A stretch of DNA of 64,000 nt from an uncultured Lentibacter sp. (GCF_937123735.1 NZ_CAKZKL010000050.1:1-64000); one strand, 5' to 3'; counted from the first letter of the stretch, positions 8,394 to 18,316 are shown. The notes: a model not told the origin generated them from the sequence alone. Translations and numbers: made by a program.

Positions 8394-10151
8394 CTAATCC
8401 CAGCAGCTGACGAGCACGGTCATATCCTGTGCCTGGGTTGTAAGATCTTCCGGTGCGATGCGCCCGGTAGGTTCGGTTTGGCCTGTCACCAGCCCCGCGT
8501 TTTGCGCAAGTTGGCGAATGCTTTCCGATCCGATGGCAAAACGCACCTCTTTGGGCAACTGGCGCGGACCGGGCTGAGGGGGAAGAAGCATCCCCAAAAC
8601 TGCGCCGGTTTCGTCAAAGACGGGCCCGCCCGCATCCCCCGGGAGCGCCGCAAGAGCCAGTCGCTTGACGAAGGGTTCCCCCTGAAGCCCTTTGACATCA
8701 TCCAACCGTCCGAAAGTGAGGGTGGGCGCACCCAAAACACCCTCGTAACTGAAGCCGGCCACGGCAACTTCGCTTTGCAAAAGCGGATTGCGTTGGGTCA
8801 GCTCGGCGGATTTGGCAGGGCTGAGCGGCACCGCTGTCTTGAGGAGCGCAATGCCGGTTTGGGAGTCATTTGCCAGAACGGAAACCGCGAGATCTTGTTC
8901 GATGGTCAAAGATGCACAGGCGTCAACAATCTCCGTCGTGGTGACAATATGGCCCGCAGCATCAAGGAAAAACCCTGAGCGCGACAGCTTGGGGCGGCGG
9001 ATTTCAAGGCCAGCCACAAGGTCAATGCTTTGATCGTCAACGCCTTCTGTTGGGTCTAGCACGCCGTCCAGCCGTTCAAACGAGCCACTCATTTCAGCGA
9101 GCAGGCGGCTGCGGCGCTCTTCATCGCCAGCGGGCCAGATTAGGGTAAAGCCCTTGATCTGCCCTGCCTCAAGGCTGACTTCGGTGTGCGAGATAAAGGT
9201 CGCGCTCTCTCCTACCAAGGTAAACTGCGTCTCTGTGATGCTGCGCGGGCCAGTGGGAGGCACGATCTCAAGCGTTTGCATGATGTCATAGAGACCGCGC
9301 AGGGTATCTTCAGTGCCGTCCTGGCTGATCAGCAGCAGGCGTGCATTGATATCGCTCGCACTTTCATATTTTGCAAAGGGTGGGCTGTATTCGGAGAACT
9401 CAATAACTTTGCGGGGTGCTTTGAGGGCAATGCCGGCTCCGGAATCCACAAGGCGCTCCAGCCCCAACCCGTTGAAAACGGCATTGTATTGGGCTGTCAG
9501 TTCGGTGCGTTGGGCTGTTGTAAGAACACCGTTCGCGGTGTGGCCGTTGGCAGCTTGCCACGCGGCCATCGCGTTTCTTGTGCCTCGCCCGAATGCTCCA
9601 TCAATTGCCGCCGTATAGTGGCCAGCCCATGCCAATGCTGTCTGAAGCGCGGCGCGCTCATCGGCCGTCAACCGCGCTTCTGAGGCGCGTGCTTGCGCGA
9701 TGGTTTCAGGCGGCTCCTGCGCAGGGGCTGGGGGGGTCTGCTGCGCCTCTGAGGCCGGTTCGCCCGCCTCAGCGGAGGCTTGCAGCGTTGCGGGGCTTGG
9801 CGCCTGCACCGGGGGTGTTGTGGGCGCGGCTGGCCAGAATTGTTGCTGGAAACTTGACGTATAAGCGATAAAGGAATCCCCCGGGATCAGACCGTCGCGA
9901 CGATAACGGCGCAAGAGATCACGCGCATCGTCCGCGGCGTAGGGGCCGAGCACAATACCATACCAACCACCGCCAAGGGCAAAGCCGCTGACGTTGGTCA
10001 GGCTGCTGGCGTAGCTGCGAATGCGCTCTTGGGCTTGGGTGAGGCTGGGCTGCGCTTCAATCTGAACCCAGACTGGCTCGCGATTTTGGCCCTGTGCCAC
10101 GCTGCTCCATAAGGTGACACAGAAGATAACAGACACAATAACCCGAAACAT
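8394..10151 (-). CDS. Exported trypsin-like pseudoprotease with SPOR-like and peptidoglycan-binding domains
   Basis: 585 residues. A signal peptide (about 1-21, ending VAQGQ) is followed by a SPOR-like repeat (about 25-95), a Pro/Ala-rich linker, a PG_binding_1-like domain (ALQTALAWAGHYTAAIDGAFGRGTRNAM) and a trypsin-like domain from about 390. All three catalytic positions look lost. The GDSGGP serine is alanine (LPGDAGGP, Ala507). The HVV histidine region reads TTTEIV (404-409). The aspartate position reads TGIALL (Gly433). It is likely a periplasmic cell-wall-associated scaffold or sensor rather than a protease. It diverges from glyQ. Confidence 0.8.
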   Translation of the reverse strand: MFRVIVSVIFCVTLWSSVAQGQNREPVWVQIEAQPSLTQAQERIRSYASSLTNVSGFALGGGWYGIVLGPYAADDARDLLRRYRRDGLIPGDSFIAYTSSFQQQFWPAAPTTPPVQAPSPATLQASAEAGEPASEAQQTPPAPAQEPPETIAQARASEARLTADERAALQTALAWAGHYTAAIDGAFGRGTRNAMAAWQAANGHTANGVLTTAQRTELTAQYNAVFNGLGLERLVDSGAGIALKAPRKVIEFSEYSPPFAKYESASDINARLLLISQDGTEDTLRGLYDIMQTLEIVPPTGPRSITETQFTLVGESATFISHTEVSLEAGQIKGFTLIWPAGDEERRSRLLAEMSGSFERLDGVLDPTEGVDDQSIDLVAGLEIRRPKLSRSGFFLDAAGHIVTTTEIVDACASLTIEQDLAVSVLANDSQTGIALLKTAVPLSPAKSAELTQRNPLLQSEVAVAGFSYEGVLGAPTLTFGRLDDVKGLQGEPFVKRLALAALPGDAGGPVFDETGAVLGMLLPPQPGPRQLPKEVRFAIGSESIRQLAQNAGLVTGQTEPTGRIAPEDLTTQAQDMTVLVSCWD

Positions 10152-10296
10152 TTATTTAACTTTCTTGACCAATCTTCCCCGCAACTGCGGTTTGCCATCT
10201 TGTAACAAATTCCGCTGCCCATGCACTCAAATAACGCGTATGAGGTGGGAATTGTTTGTTTTTTACCTTTGATTGGCAGCGAAGCGGGCGGGTTGA

Positions 10297-10325
10297 TTGA
10301 CCTGCTGGCGCTGGCGTCATAGGTA
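10297..10325 (+). promoter_or_regulatory. Candidate promoter of the glyQ-glyS operon
   Basis: TTGACC (10297-10302), a 17-base spacer and TAGGTA (10320-10325), 41 bases before the glyQ ATG at 10367. Position and spacing fit a sigma-70 promoter. Confidence 0.5.
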
Positions 10326-10366
10326 ATGCGCAAATGACAGTCCGAATGCTGAACAAAGGCAACGAT

Positions 10367-11296
10367 ATGGCCGAAAAAGCTGAGAAACCACGCAGTTTCC
10401 AAGAAATTATTTTGCGGTTGCAAACCTATTGGGCCGCGAAGGGCTGCGCGGTGTTGCAACCCTATGACATGGAAGTGGGCGCTGGGACGTTTCATCCCGC
10501 GACAACTCTGCGTTCTCTGGGGAGCCGGCCCTGGGCTGCGGCCTATGTGCAACCTTCCCGCCGCCCAACCGATGGCCGCTATGGCGAAAACCCGAATCGC
10601 CTCCAGCATTACTATCAGTATCAAGTGCTGATCAAGCCAAGCCCGCCTGAGTTGCAAACGCTTTATCTCGGCTCTCTGGAGGCGATTGGAATTGATATGG
10701 AGCGCCATGATATTCGCTTTGTAGAGGATGACTGGGAGAGCCCGACCCTTGGCGCCTGGGGCCTAGGTTGGGAAGTTTGGTGCGACGGTATGGAGGTGTC
10801 GCAGTTTACTTACTTCCAGCAGGTGGGTGGCCATGATTGCCATCCGGTATCGGGGGAGCTGACTTACGGGCTAGAGCGCTTGGCGATGTATGTGCTGGGC
10901 TGCGAGCATGTGATGGAAATGCCCTACAACGACCCTTCCGCCAGTATTGCGCTGAAATACGGAGATGTGTTCCGCCAGACAGAGCAGGAATTCAGCCGTT
11001 GGAACTTTGATGTGGCAGATACCGAGGTTTTGCTGCGCCATTTTGAAGATGCTGAAGCCGAATGTCAGCGCATTCTGGATCAGCCTGCTCGAGACCCGAA
11101 AACAGGCGCGCGGATCATTATGGCCCATCCGGCTTATGATCAGTGCATCAAAGCATCACATCTGTTCAATCTTCTGGATGCGCGTGGCGTTATTTCTGTG
11201 ACCGAACGGCAAGCCTATATTGGGCGGGTGCGGGCGCTGGCGAAGCTTTGTGCCGATGCCTTTGTGCAAACGCAAGCCGGAGGGCATGTGGCATGA
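10367..11296 (+). CDS. glyQ: Glycine-tRNA ligase alpha subunit
   Basis: 309 residues of the class II alpha subunit of the bacterial alpha2beta2 glycyl-tRNA synthetase, which carries the adenylation site. The [17 protein letters not shown] start, [16 protein letters not shown], the motif-2 loop [19 protein letters not shown] and [20 protein letters not shown] are conserved. ATG 10367 is chosen over the frame start at 10334, because AAAGG precedes it and [11 protein letters not shown] matches normal N-termini. Its stop overlaps the next start (ATGA). Confidence 0.97.
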   Translation: MAEKAEKPRSFQEIILRLQTYWAAKGCAVLQPYDMEVGAGTFHPATTLRSLGSRPWAAAYVQPSRRPTDGRYGENPNRLQHYYQYQVLIKPSPPELQTLYLGSLEAIGIDMERHDIRFVEDDWESPTLGAWGLGWEVWCDGMEVSQFTYFQQVGGHDCHPVSGELTYGLERLAMYVLGCEHVMEMPYNDPSASIALKYGDVFRQTEQEFSRWNFDVADTEVLLRHFEDAEAECQRILDQPARDPKTGARIIMAHPAYDQCIKASHLFNLLDARGVISVTERQAYIGRVRALAKLCADAFVQTQAGGHVA

Positions 11297-11811
11297 GCGG
11301 CAAGATTATTGCGGGGTTTATTGTTGTGATCTCTTTGATTGCGGGTGCTGCGATTTATTATTTGCAAGTCTATGCCTATTACGAGACCGTTTCGGCCCGA
11401 GGCCAGGAAGATGTGATGTTGACCGCTCTGAACAGCGGTGCGCCCGAGCCGGTTCTGCACGAGAGCTTTGAGGCGATCACGGCCACAAGCTCTCCTATCC
11501 GCTATCGCGCGTGTTTTAAGACGCCGCTCAGCATGGCTTTGCTCAGCGAAACATTTGAACCTTATGAGGATGCTGAACCCTTGGTCGCGCCAAGCTGGTT
11601 TGAGTGTTTTGATGCTGTTGAGGTTGGAGAAGCGCTTGAGAGTGGCGCGGCATTGTCCTTCTTGGGGCAAGAGAACATTCAATATGGGATTGACCGTGTT
11701 GTGGCCATCTTGCCAGACGGGCGCGGCTTTGTCTGGCATCAAATCAACGCATGTGGCGCAGAGGCTTTTGACGGTAAACCCGTGCCCGAAGGCTGCCCAG
11801 AGAAACCGTGA
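11293..11811 (+). CDS. DUF6446-type membrane-anchored protein
   Basis: 172 residues with one N-terminal membrane helix ([23 protein letters not shown], with the remainder presumably periplasmic). The protein is rich in short conserved phrases such as [11 protein letters not shown] and [15 protein letters not shown], and ends with a Cys-containing tail. It starts inside the glyQ stop (ATGA) and ends 18 bases before glyS, so it is translationally coupled within the glycyl-tRNA synthetase operon. I recall this position as usual for a Rhodobacterales family (DUF6446). Its function is unknown. It is not similar to an aminoacyl-tRNA synthetase domain. Confidence 0.75.
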   Translation: MSGKIIAGFIVVISLIAGAAIYYLQVYAYYETVSARGQEDVMLTALNSGAPEPVLHESFEAITATSSPIRYRACFKTPLSMALLSETFEPYEDAEPLVAPSWFECFDAVEVGEALESGAALSFLGQENIQYGIDRVVAILPDGRGFVWHQINACGAEAFDGKPVPEGCPEKP

Positions 11812-11829
11812 GCGAAGAAAGCCCAATCC

Positions 11830-13932
11830 ATGCCAAATCTGTTGATTGAACTGTTTTCAGAAGAAATTCCTGCGCGTATGCAGCGCAAAGCGGCTGAGAA
11901 CCTTAAGACGCTTGTTACCAACGGGCTTGTAGATGCCGGGTTAACATATGCGGGCGCGCAGGCCTTTTGCACGCCGCGGCGTCTGGCCCTTGCCGTGGAG
12001 GGGCTTACGGCAGAAAGCCCAACACTGCACGAAGAGCGCAAAGGCCCCAAGGTGGATGCCCCAGAGGCCGCGATCGAAGGCTTTTTGCGCGGGGCGGGCC
12101 TCACGCGAGAGCAGCTGGAAGAGCGCGACACGCCCAAGGGCAAGATCTTCTTTGCCACTATCGAAAAGCCCGGCCAAAGCGCTCAGGTGATTGTGGCCGA
12201 CGTTCTGGAAAAAACGGTTCGAAATTTCCCTTGGCCAAAATCAATGCGCTGGGGTTCGGGCAGCTTGCGTTGGGTGCGGCCATTGCACTCTATTTTATGC
12301 CTGCTGGAAGATGAGTCGGGCAGCGAAATTGTGCCGCTTGATATTGACGGTATCAAGTCGGGTGACAGCACCGAAGGCCATAGGTTGATGAGCCCGGGGC
12401 GTTTTTCAGTTGCAAATTTCGAGCAATATGAAGCCCGTTTGAAGAAGGCCCATGTGATTTTGGACAGTGAAGAACGTGCGCAACACATCTGGCAGGATGC
12501 AATCAACCAAGCCTTTGCCAGTGGCCTTGATGTGGTGGAAGACACAGCGCTTCTCTCTGAGGTTGCGGGGCTCGTGGAATGGCCTGTCGTGTTGATGGGG
12601 CAAATTGGACAGTCCTTCTTGGATTTGCCGCCGGAGGTTTTGCAAACCTCGATGAAGGAACATCAAAAGTTTTTCTCTGTCAAAAATGCGCAAACTGGGC
12701 GCATTGAACGGTTTATCACCGTGGCCAACCGGGAGACTGTCGACAACGGAGACACCATTCTGGCGGGCAACCAAAAGGTTCTTGCCGCGCGTTTGAGCGA
12801 TGCAAAATTCTTTTGGGAGAATGATTTGCGCGTCGCCAAGGCGGGCCTCGATGTTTGGCGCGAGAAGCTTAAAAATGTTACCTTTCACAACAAGCTTGGA
12901 AGCCAGGATGCCCGTATTGAACGCATCTCTGCTTTGGCGCGCGACCTCGCATCAGCCGTGGGCGCTCACCCTGAGGCTGCGCAGGAGGCAGCCGGTGTTG
13001 CAAAATTAGATCTCAGCTCAGAGATGGTTTATGAATTTCCAGAGCTTCAAGGGTTGATGGGCCGCTACTATGCGCAAGCGGCAGGGCTCTCAAGCGAGGT
13101 TGCGGCGGTCTGTGAAGAGCATTACGCACCACTTGGGCCGCAAGACGCTGTGCCCAGCGCTCCTTTGTCCGTTGCGGTGTCTCTGGCAGATAAGCTGGAC
13201 ACATTGACCGGATTTTGGGCAATTGACGAAAAGCCGACCGGCTCTAAAGACCCTTTTGCATTGCGCCGTGCGGCTCTTGGGGTGATCCGCTTGGTGCGTG
13301 AGAACGGGCTCTCTCTGAAGCTGGAAACGCTGCTCACGGCCCAGCTTGAGCGCCATTTTGCAAATTTGCCTGCCCAAGGGACAAAGGCGGCTGGCAGCGA
13401 GATTGCGCAGGATCTCTTGGTGTTTTTCCATGACCGCTTGAAAGTGCACCTGAAGGATGAAGGCATCCGCCATGATGTTATTGATGCCTGCTTGTCGACA
13501 GATCGCAACGATGATCTGAATCTGGTCGCCACACGCGCGACGGCATTGGGGCAGGTGCTTGCGACGGATGAAGGGGCCAACCTTGTGCAGGGCTTTAAGC
13601 GCGCGAACAATATTCTGTCGCAAGCCGAGAGCAAAGATGGCGTCGAGTATAGCTTTGGTGCAAACGTAAAATTTGCAGAATCCGACGAAGAGCGCAGCCT
13701 GTTCACAGCGCTAGATGCCGCAGAGGCCACGATCCAATCTGCCATGAGCGAAGACGCGCATGAAGACGCGATGACAGCGATGGCGCAGTTGCGTGGGCCG
13801 GTGGATGCGTTCTTTGAGGCAGTGCAAATCAACGCTGAAAATGAAGTGCTCAGGCGCAATCGGCTCAACTTGCTGAGCCGTATTCGAACAGTTTGTGGCC
13901 GTGTCGCTGATTTGTCGCGCCTTGAAGGCTAG
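11830..13932 (+). CDS. glyS: Glycine-tRNA ligase beta subunit
   Basis: 700 residues, the usual beta-subunit length. It begins MPNLLIELFSEEIPARMQ, the conserved start, and contains the GHR region (TEGHRLMSPG), LQTSMKEHQKFF and FWAIDEKPTGSKDPFALRRAALG. The last is the HD-like segment found in all GlyS proteins. The C-terminal anticodon-binding helices end in RLNLLSRIR. With GlyQ it charges tRNA-Gly. It is third gene of the glyQ operon and is followed 38 bases later by the PPDK-like gene. Confidence 0.97.
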   Translation: MPNLLIELFSEEIPARMQRKAAENLKTLVTNGLVDAGLTYAGAQAFCTPRRLALAVEGLTAESPTLHEERKGPKVDAPEAAIEGFLRGAGLTREQLEERDTPKGKIFFATIEKPGQSAQVIVADVLEKTVRNFPWPKSMRWGSGSLRWVRPLHSILCLLEDESGSEIVPLDIDGIKSGDSTEGHRLMSPGRFSVANFEQYEARLKKAHVILDSEERAQHIWQDAINQAFASGLDVVEDTALLSEVAGLVEWPVVLMGQIGQSFLDLPPEVLQTSMKEHQKFFSVKNAQTGRIERFITVANRETVDNGDTILAGNQKVLAARLSDAKFFWENDLRVAKAGLDVWREKLKNVTFHNKLGSQDARIERISALARDLASAVGAHPEAAQEAAGVAKLDLSSEMVYEFPELQGLMGRYYAQAAGLSSEVAAVCEEHYAPLGPQDAVPSAPLSVAVSLADKLDTLTGFWAIDEKPTGSKDPFALRRAALGVIRLVRENGLSLKLETLLTAQLERHFANLPAQGTKAAGSEIAQDLLVFFHDRLKVHLKDEGIRHDVIDACLSTDRNDDLNLVATRATALGQVLATDEGANLVQGFKRANNILSQAESKDGVEYSFGANVKFAESDEERSLFTALDAAEATIQSAMSEDAHEDAMTAMAQLRGPVDAFFEAVQINAENEVLRRNRLNLLSRIRTVCGRVADLSRLEG

Positions 13933-13970
13933 GCTTGCGCCGCTTTCAGAACTGGGGTTAATGTGCCGCA

Positions 13971-16514
13971 GTGCAGAAAGATGATCCACATACCACGCTG
14001 ATCACAGCAACAGCCCCGATTGCGCCAAATACGCATGGTGGGCGGGCAAAGTGTTTGCAGCGACTTGTCAGGCTTGACTTGCCTGTTCCAAGAACTGTGG
14101 CCCTCTCGTTCTCGGCCGTTCACGGGCTTGCGTCAGGTCAAATGCCCGACATGGCAAAGCTTTTGGCCCCTTTTGGTGAGCAGCCGCTTTTGTGCGTGCG
14201 GCCTTCCTCGGAAGATCCGGATTGGGGTGGTCCTGGCGCGGTTTTGAATATCGGTATGAATGACGCCATTTATGTCGATTTCTGCGATGCTTTGGGGCAG
14301 GAGGCGGCAGCCCAGATCTACCTGCGCTTTGTGCAATCCTATGCCATTCATGTTGCCCGGCTTGATCCTGATCTGTTTGAGGACATTGACTCAGACAGCC
14401 CTGACGGTTTGTCGGCGGCGCTCAAAGCCTATGAAGACGAGGCCGAGGAGAGCTTTCCTCAAGACCCGGCGGTGCAATTGGCAGCGGTTTTGCGCTCAAT
14501 GGCGCGTGCTTGGGAGGGAACAACCGCACGGCTATTGCGACAGGCCAAGGGCGCACCTGCTGACGCAGGCCTAGGCTTGGTCGTTCAGCAGATGGTGTTT
14601 GGGATTGGGTCTGGAGAGAGCGGCTCTGGGGTGATTCAGCTTGTTGATTCATCCTCTGGTGAGCCACAGATCACCGGGCGGTATCTGTCTCAAAGTCAGG
14701 GTCGGGACGCTCTTGTGAAAGGAGCAGAAGCGCTGTTTCTTGAAGCTGACGCGCGTGGCCCCTCACTTGAGGAGCTGGCCCCGCAGGCTTTCGCTGATCT
14801 TAAGGCCTATACCGCCTTGATGCGTCGCAAGTTGCGAGAGGAAATGCAGGCAGAGTTTGCCATCGAGAACGGCAAGGTTCACTTGTTGGACGGCGTGCGT
14901 ATTGCGCGCTCGGCGCGTGCGGCTGTACGTATCGCCGTGGATTTGGCGAAAGATAAAATTATCGCCAAAGAAGAAGCCTTGTTGCGGATTGAGCCGCGTG
15001 CTCTGAACGAGCTTCTACACCGCCAAGTTGATCCGGCTGCCATGCGCGATAGGATTGCCACAGGCGTGGCTGCCAGCCCGGGGGCTGCAACAGGTCGGAT
15101 CGTGTTTTCGTCTTCAGAAGCTCAGGCCAGTGCCGCGCGCGGGGAAGCCTGCGTGCTGGTGCGGCGCGAGACGGCACCGGAAGATATTCGTGGAATGCAC
15201 GCAGCCGTGGCCGTTTTGACAGAGCGGGGCGGCATGACCAGCCATGCCGCGGTCATTGGGCGTGGTATGGGGCTGCCCTGTGTCGTTGGGGCTTCTGAGC
15301 TGACATTCAACCTTCAAGCGCGCTTGATTTCAGCACCGGGAGGCCGCACCTTCAAGGAAGGTGATGTTATCACAATCGACGGCACCTCGGGGGATGTCCT
15401 GGCTGGAGAGCCTGCTATGCTTGAGGCGGCACATGATGACGCCTTTCAAGAACTGATGGTGTGGTCAGACGCTGTGCGCGACATTGGGGTGCGGGCCAAT
15501 GCCGATACGCCAACGGATGCCGCCACGGCGCGCAATTTTGGTGCTGAGGGCATAGGGCTTTGCCGCACAGAGCATATGTTTTTTGAGGCGGACCGTTTGA
15601 CGCCGATGCGCGAGATGATTTTTGCCGACAAAGCGCAGGATCGTCGGGCCGCTTTGGAACGCTTGCTGCCAATGCAACGGGAAGATTTTACTGAGCTTTT
15701 CCGGATCATGCAGGGAAAGCCTGTATGTATCAGGTTGCTTGATCCGCCTTTGCACGAGTTTTTGCCACATGACAAAGCAGGATGTCGCGAGCTTGCCGAG
15801 GCCTTGGACTTGCCGCTCTCAGATGTGACCCGACGGGTTGAAGCTCTGGGCGAGTATAACCCAATGCTCGGAATGCGCGGTGTGCGCCTTGGGGTGACCG
15901 TTCCGGAAATCTATGACATGCAGGCCCGCGCCATTTTTGAAGCGACGATTGCGGCCAGCCGGGAGGGAGCACCTGTTGTGCCTGAGATCATGATTCCGCT
16001 GGTTTCGGCCATGCGGGAGGTTGAACTCGTGAAAAGCCGTATTGACGCCGTGGCTGCTGAAGTCCGCTCTGAGACCGGGCAGGATTTTGAGTATCGGCTT
16101 GGCGTTATGGTCGAGACACCACGCGCCGCGCTGCGGGCTGATGAAATCGCAACGCAGGTTTCTTTTCTAAGCTTTGGCACGAACGACCTAACGCAAATGA
16201 CATATGGCCTGTCGCGCGATGATGCCGGGCGCTTTATGTCGGCCTATGTGCAGTTGGGGGTTTACCCGGAAGACCCGTTTCACACGCTTGACACGGATGG
16301 TGTGGGTGAGCTTTTGAAGATCGGGGCCGAAAGAGGCCGCGCGGCCTCGCCTGATTTGGTTTTGTCTATTTGTGGGGAACACGGCGGCAACCCTGAATCT
16401 ATCGCATTTTGCCGCAACGCGGGTTTCAGTTATGTGTCTTGCTCGCCCTTTCGCGTCCCTGTCGCCCGCTTGGCGGCCGCGCAGCTGGCCTTGCAAGACA
16501 AAATAGCACCCTAG
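13971..16514 (+). CDS. Divergent pyruvate phosphate dikinase (PEP-utilising enzyme)
   Basis: 847 residues, GTG start. The central phosphohistidine domain (GGMTSHAAVIGRGMGLPCVVG, His near residue 424) and the C-terminal PEP/pyruvate barrel (EGIGLCRTEHMFF, MLGMRGVRLG, FGTNDLTQMTYG, SICGEHGGNP with Cys near 801) are intact. The N-terminal ATP-grasp half is degenerate. The GGKGANL lysine motif reads GGRAKCL, the SVRSGARxSMPGMMD loop reads CVRPSSEDPDWGGPG, and QGEDVVAG reads QGRDALVKG. It may have changed nucleotide handling or act on another phosphoryl donor. Position after glyS is common in alphaproteobacteria for ppdK. Confidence 0.8.
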   Translation: MQKDDPHTTLITATAPIAPNTHGGRAKCLQRLVRLDLPVPRTVALSFSAVHGLASGQMPDMAKLLAPFGEQPLLCVRPSSEDPDWGGPGAVLNIGMNDAIYVDFCDALGQEAAAQIYLRFVQSYAIHVARLDPDLFEDIDSDSPDGLSAALKAYEDEAEESFPQDPAVQLAAVLRSMARAWEGTTARLLRQAKGAPADAGLGLVVQQMVFGIGSGESGSGVIQLVDSSSGEPQITGRYLSQSQGRDALVKGAEALFLEADARGPSLEELAPQAFADLKAYTALMRRKLREEMQAEFAIENGKVHLLDGVRIARSARAAVRIAVDLAKDKIIAKEEALLRIEPRALNELLHRQVDPAAMRDRIATGVAASPGAATGRIVFSSSEAQASAARGEACVLVRRETAPEDIRGMHAAVAVLTERGGMTSHAAVIGRGMGLPCVVGASELTFNLQARLISAPGGRTFKEGDVITIDGTSGDVLAGEPAMLEAAHDDAFQELMVWSDAVRDIGVRANADTPTDAATARNFGAEGIGLCRTEHMFFEADRLTPMREMIFADKAQDRRAALERLLPMQREDFTELFRIMQGKPVCIRLLDPPLHEFLPHDKAGCRELAEALDLPLSDVTRRVEALGEYNPMLGMRGVRLGVTVPEIYDMQARAIFEATIAASREGAPVVPEIMIPLVSAMREVELVKSRIDAVAAEVRSETGQDFEYRLGVMVETPRAALRADEIATQVSFLSFGTNDLTQMTYGLSRDDAGRFMSAYVQLGVYPEDPFHTLDTDGVGELLKIGAERGRAASPDLVLSICGEHGGNPESIAFCRNAGFSYVSCSPFRVPVARLAAAQLALQDKIAP

Positions 16515-16538
16515 GCATATTGTTGCCTGAATATGCCT
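16513..16538. terminator. Perfect inverted repeat after the PPDK-like gene
   Basis: AGGCATATT (16513-16521), 8-base loop, AATATGCCT (16530-16538), overlapping the stop codon. There is no T-run, so it may be a factor-dependent or RNA-stabilising end rather than a classic terminator. Confidence 0.4.
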
Positions 16539-16668
16539 GCAACTCTTGTTGAGGCGGCGTAAATATATCACAGAGCTGATTTTCGCGACATTACGCCCGC
16601 TTGCCATAACGGCACAAACCCTTAAGAGCACCGCAGATATGGATAACCACGTTAAGGAGGCCCTGCGT

Positions 16669-17301
16669 ATGCTGCGGCTGCTTTTGGCATTTTCGATCTT
16701 CATTTGTAGCGCCGGTTCGGTGTTTGCGGATGTGACTCTCAAGCAGCTCTTCAGCAATGAACAGCGTGCACTCAATGCGATTCCTGATGCACGGATTGCA
16801 ACGCTCTTTGAGCGTTCAAAGCAGGCGAAGCATAGTCTCAAAGACGTGACCTATACCAAGGGATGGCTGGCGGCTCAGCCAGATGCGACTGGTGGCGCGG
16901 AATGGCAGTGTCTGGCGGAGGCCCTTTATTTTGAGGCGCGCGGCGAGAGCGTGCGGGGGCAATTTGCTGTTGCCGAAGTTATTTTGAACCGCGTGAGCAG
17001 CACGCGCTACCCTGATACGATTTGCGAAGTTATCAACCAGGGAACGGGACGCAAACATGCGTGTCAGTTTTCATATACATGTGATGGCCATGCCGAAGTT
17101 GTTTCGGAGCCGCTGGCGTATGAGCAAGTGGCAAAAATTGCAGCCCTGTCCATGAAAGCCAGCGAGCGTCCGCTTACACAGGGGGCAACGCATTATCACA
17201 CAAAGGCTGTTTCCCCCCATTGGGCTCGGAAATTTCCCCGGACAACGACGATAGGCTTTCACCATTTTTATCGCCAGCCCACGCGTCTTTCCAAGAAATA
17301 G
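16669..17301 (+). CDS. SleB-type cell wall hydrolase
   Basis: 210 residues, exported. A signal peptide (MLRLLLAFSIFICSAGSVFA) precedes a linker and a Hydrolase_2 (SleB/CwlJ-like) domain. This has the typical QCLAEALYFEARGES motif (80-94, candidate catalytic Glu84 or Glu89), GQFAVAEVILNRV, YPDTICEVINQG and CQFSYTCDG. It is predicted to cleave peptidoglycan glycan strands in the periplasm; the bacterium need not sporulate. ATG 16669 is chosen because AAGGAGG ends nine bases before it. An in-frame ATG at 16639 lacks a ribosome site. Confidence 0.88.
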   Translation: MLRLLLAFSIFICSAGSVFADVTLKQLFSNEQRALNAIPDARIATLFERSKQAKHSLKDVTYTKGWLAAQPDATGGAEWQCLAEALYFEARGESVRGQFAVAEVILNRVSSTRYPDTICEVINQGTGRKHACQFSYTCDGHAEVVSEPLAYEQVAKIAALSMKASERPLTQGATHYHTKAVSPHWARKFPRTTTIGFHHFYRQPTRLSKK

Positions 17302-17392
17302 GTCCGGCTTCCTGCGCCTCGCTGACAGCCTGGGGTTTACCTTGTGGCTACGGCGTGTATAGGCGTTGCAACCGAAAATGGGGAGCCACGCT

Positions 17393-18316
17393 TTGAGCTG
17401 CGAGATTACACAAGCCTTCGACCATCCCGACGCGCGATCGCACGCCACATCGGAACGCGAGCCGCTCGACCGCATTTCTGTGCGCAATCACATTGTTGAG
17501 GTTGAGATTGGGGCATTCCAGACGGAACGCGGCACCATGCAGCGTGTCTGTTTCAACATTGTGGTCGAAGTGCGCCCGCTTGCCAACGCTGTCGATGATG
17601 ATGTGGATAAAATTTTATCTTACGACAAGGTGACTCAGGCAATTTCAATTGCGCTTGGGGAAGAGCGTTTGAATCTTCTTGAGACATTGGCTGAGCGTAT
17701 CGCCGAGCGTATCTTGTGGGAACCACAGGCTGTGCGCGTTTTTGTCCGGATCGAAAAGCTTGATCGTGGACCGGGTGCTTTGGGGGTTGAGATCGTGCGG
17801 GCGGTCTCTGAGGCCAATGTTCCGATGGCTCCTCAGGAAAAATTGCATCCTACGATTGTCTACCTTTCAAATGCGGCGATAGCGTCGGAAAATCTCAAGG
17901 GCTGGCTTGATCAGATTGTGGCGCAAGAGCGGCCCGTGTTGATCTGTTTAGACGGGCCTGCCGAGCCGGCCCCACGCTCAGCCGCGCCCCTGGCACAGCG
18001 TCGCATAGACCTTTTGGCGATAGAACAAAACGCCTGGGTGTTGGCAGGGCGTGATCAACGCTGTGTTGTCGTGCAAACCCGCACCGAGCTTGATTGGGCA
18101 ATGGAAAACGGCCAGATCAGCGTTTGGGCACCTTCCAAAATTGTTCTGGATGCCGTTGATGGGCCTGACGCAGAGCCCCAGAATGCTTTGGCGCTTGCGT
18201 TGTGGTTTGCAGAAGAAATGGAAGCAGCGCAGTTTGTGTCTTTGGGGTCAGCCGTGAAGAGTTCGGAGAAGCCATTCGATATTGTAAATGTCAGTCTTTC
18301 CGAGACGCGAGTGTGA
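17393..18316 (+). CDS. folB: Dihydroneopterin aldolase with C-terminal extension
   Basis: 307 residues, more than twice the usual FolB length. The FolB domain occupies about residues 27-150: DRISVRNHIVEVEIGAFQTERG (catalytic Glu region), SYDKVTQAI, LNLLETLAERIAERIL and KLDRGPGALGVEIVR. It makes 6-hydroxymethyl-7,8-dihydropterin for folate synthesis. The remaining 150 residues match no domain I know. TTG 17393 is preferred: GGGGAG stands at 17380-17385. ATG 17378 and 17366 lack a site. It is first gene of folB-folP-glmM. Confidence 0.85.
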   Translation: MSCEITQAFDHPDARSHATSEREPLDRISVRNHIVEVEIGAFQTERGTMQRVCFNIVVEVRPLANAVDDDVDKILSYDKVTQAISIALGEERLNLLETLAERIAERILWEPQAVRVFVRIEKLDRGPGALGVEIVRAVSEANVPMAPQEKLHPTIVYLSNAAIASENLKGWLDQIVAQERPVLICLDGPAEPAPRSAAPLAQRRIDLLAIEQNAWVLAGRDQRCVVVQTRTELDWAMENGQISVWAPSKIVLDAVDGPDAEPQNALALALWFAEEMEAAQFVSLGSAVKSSEKPFDIVNVSLSETRV

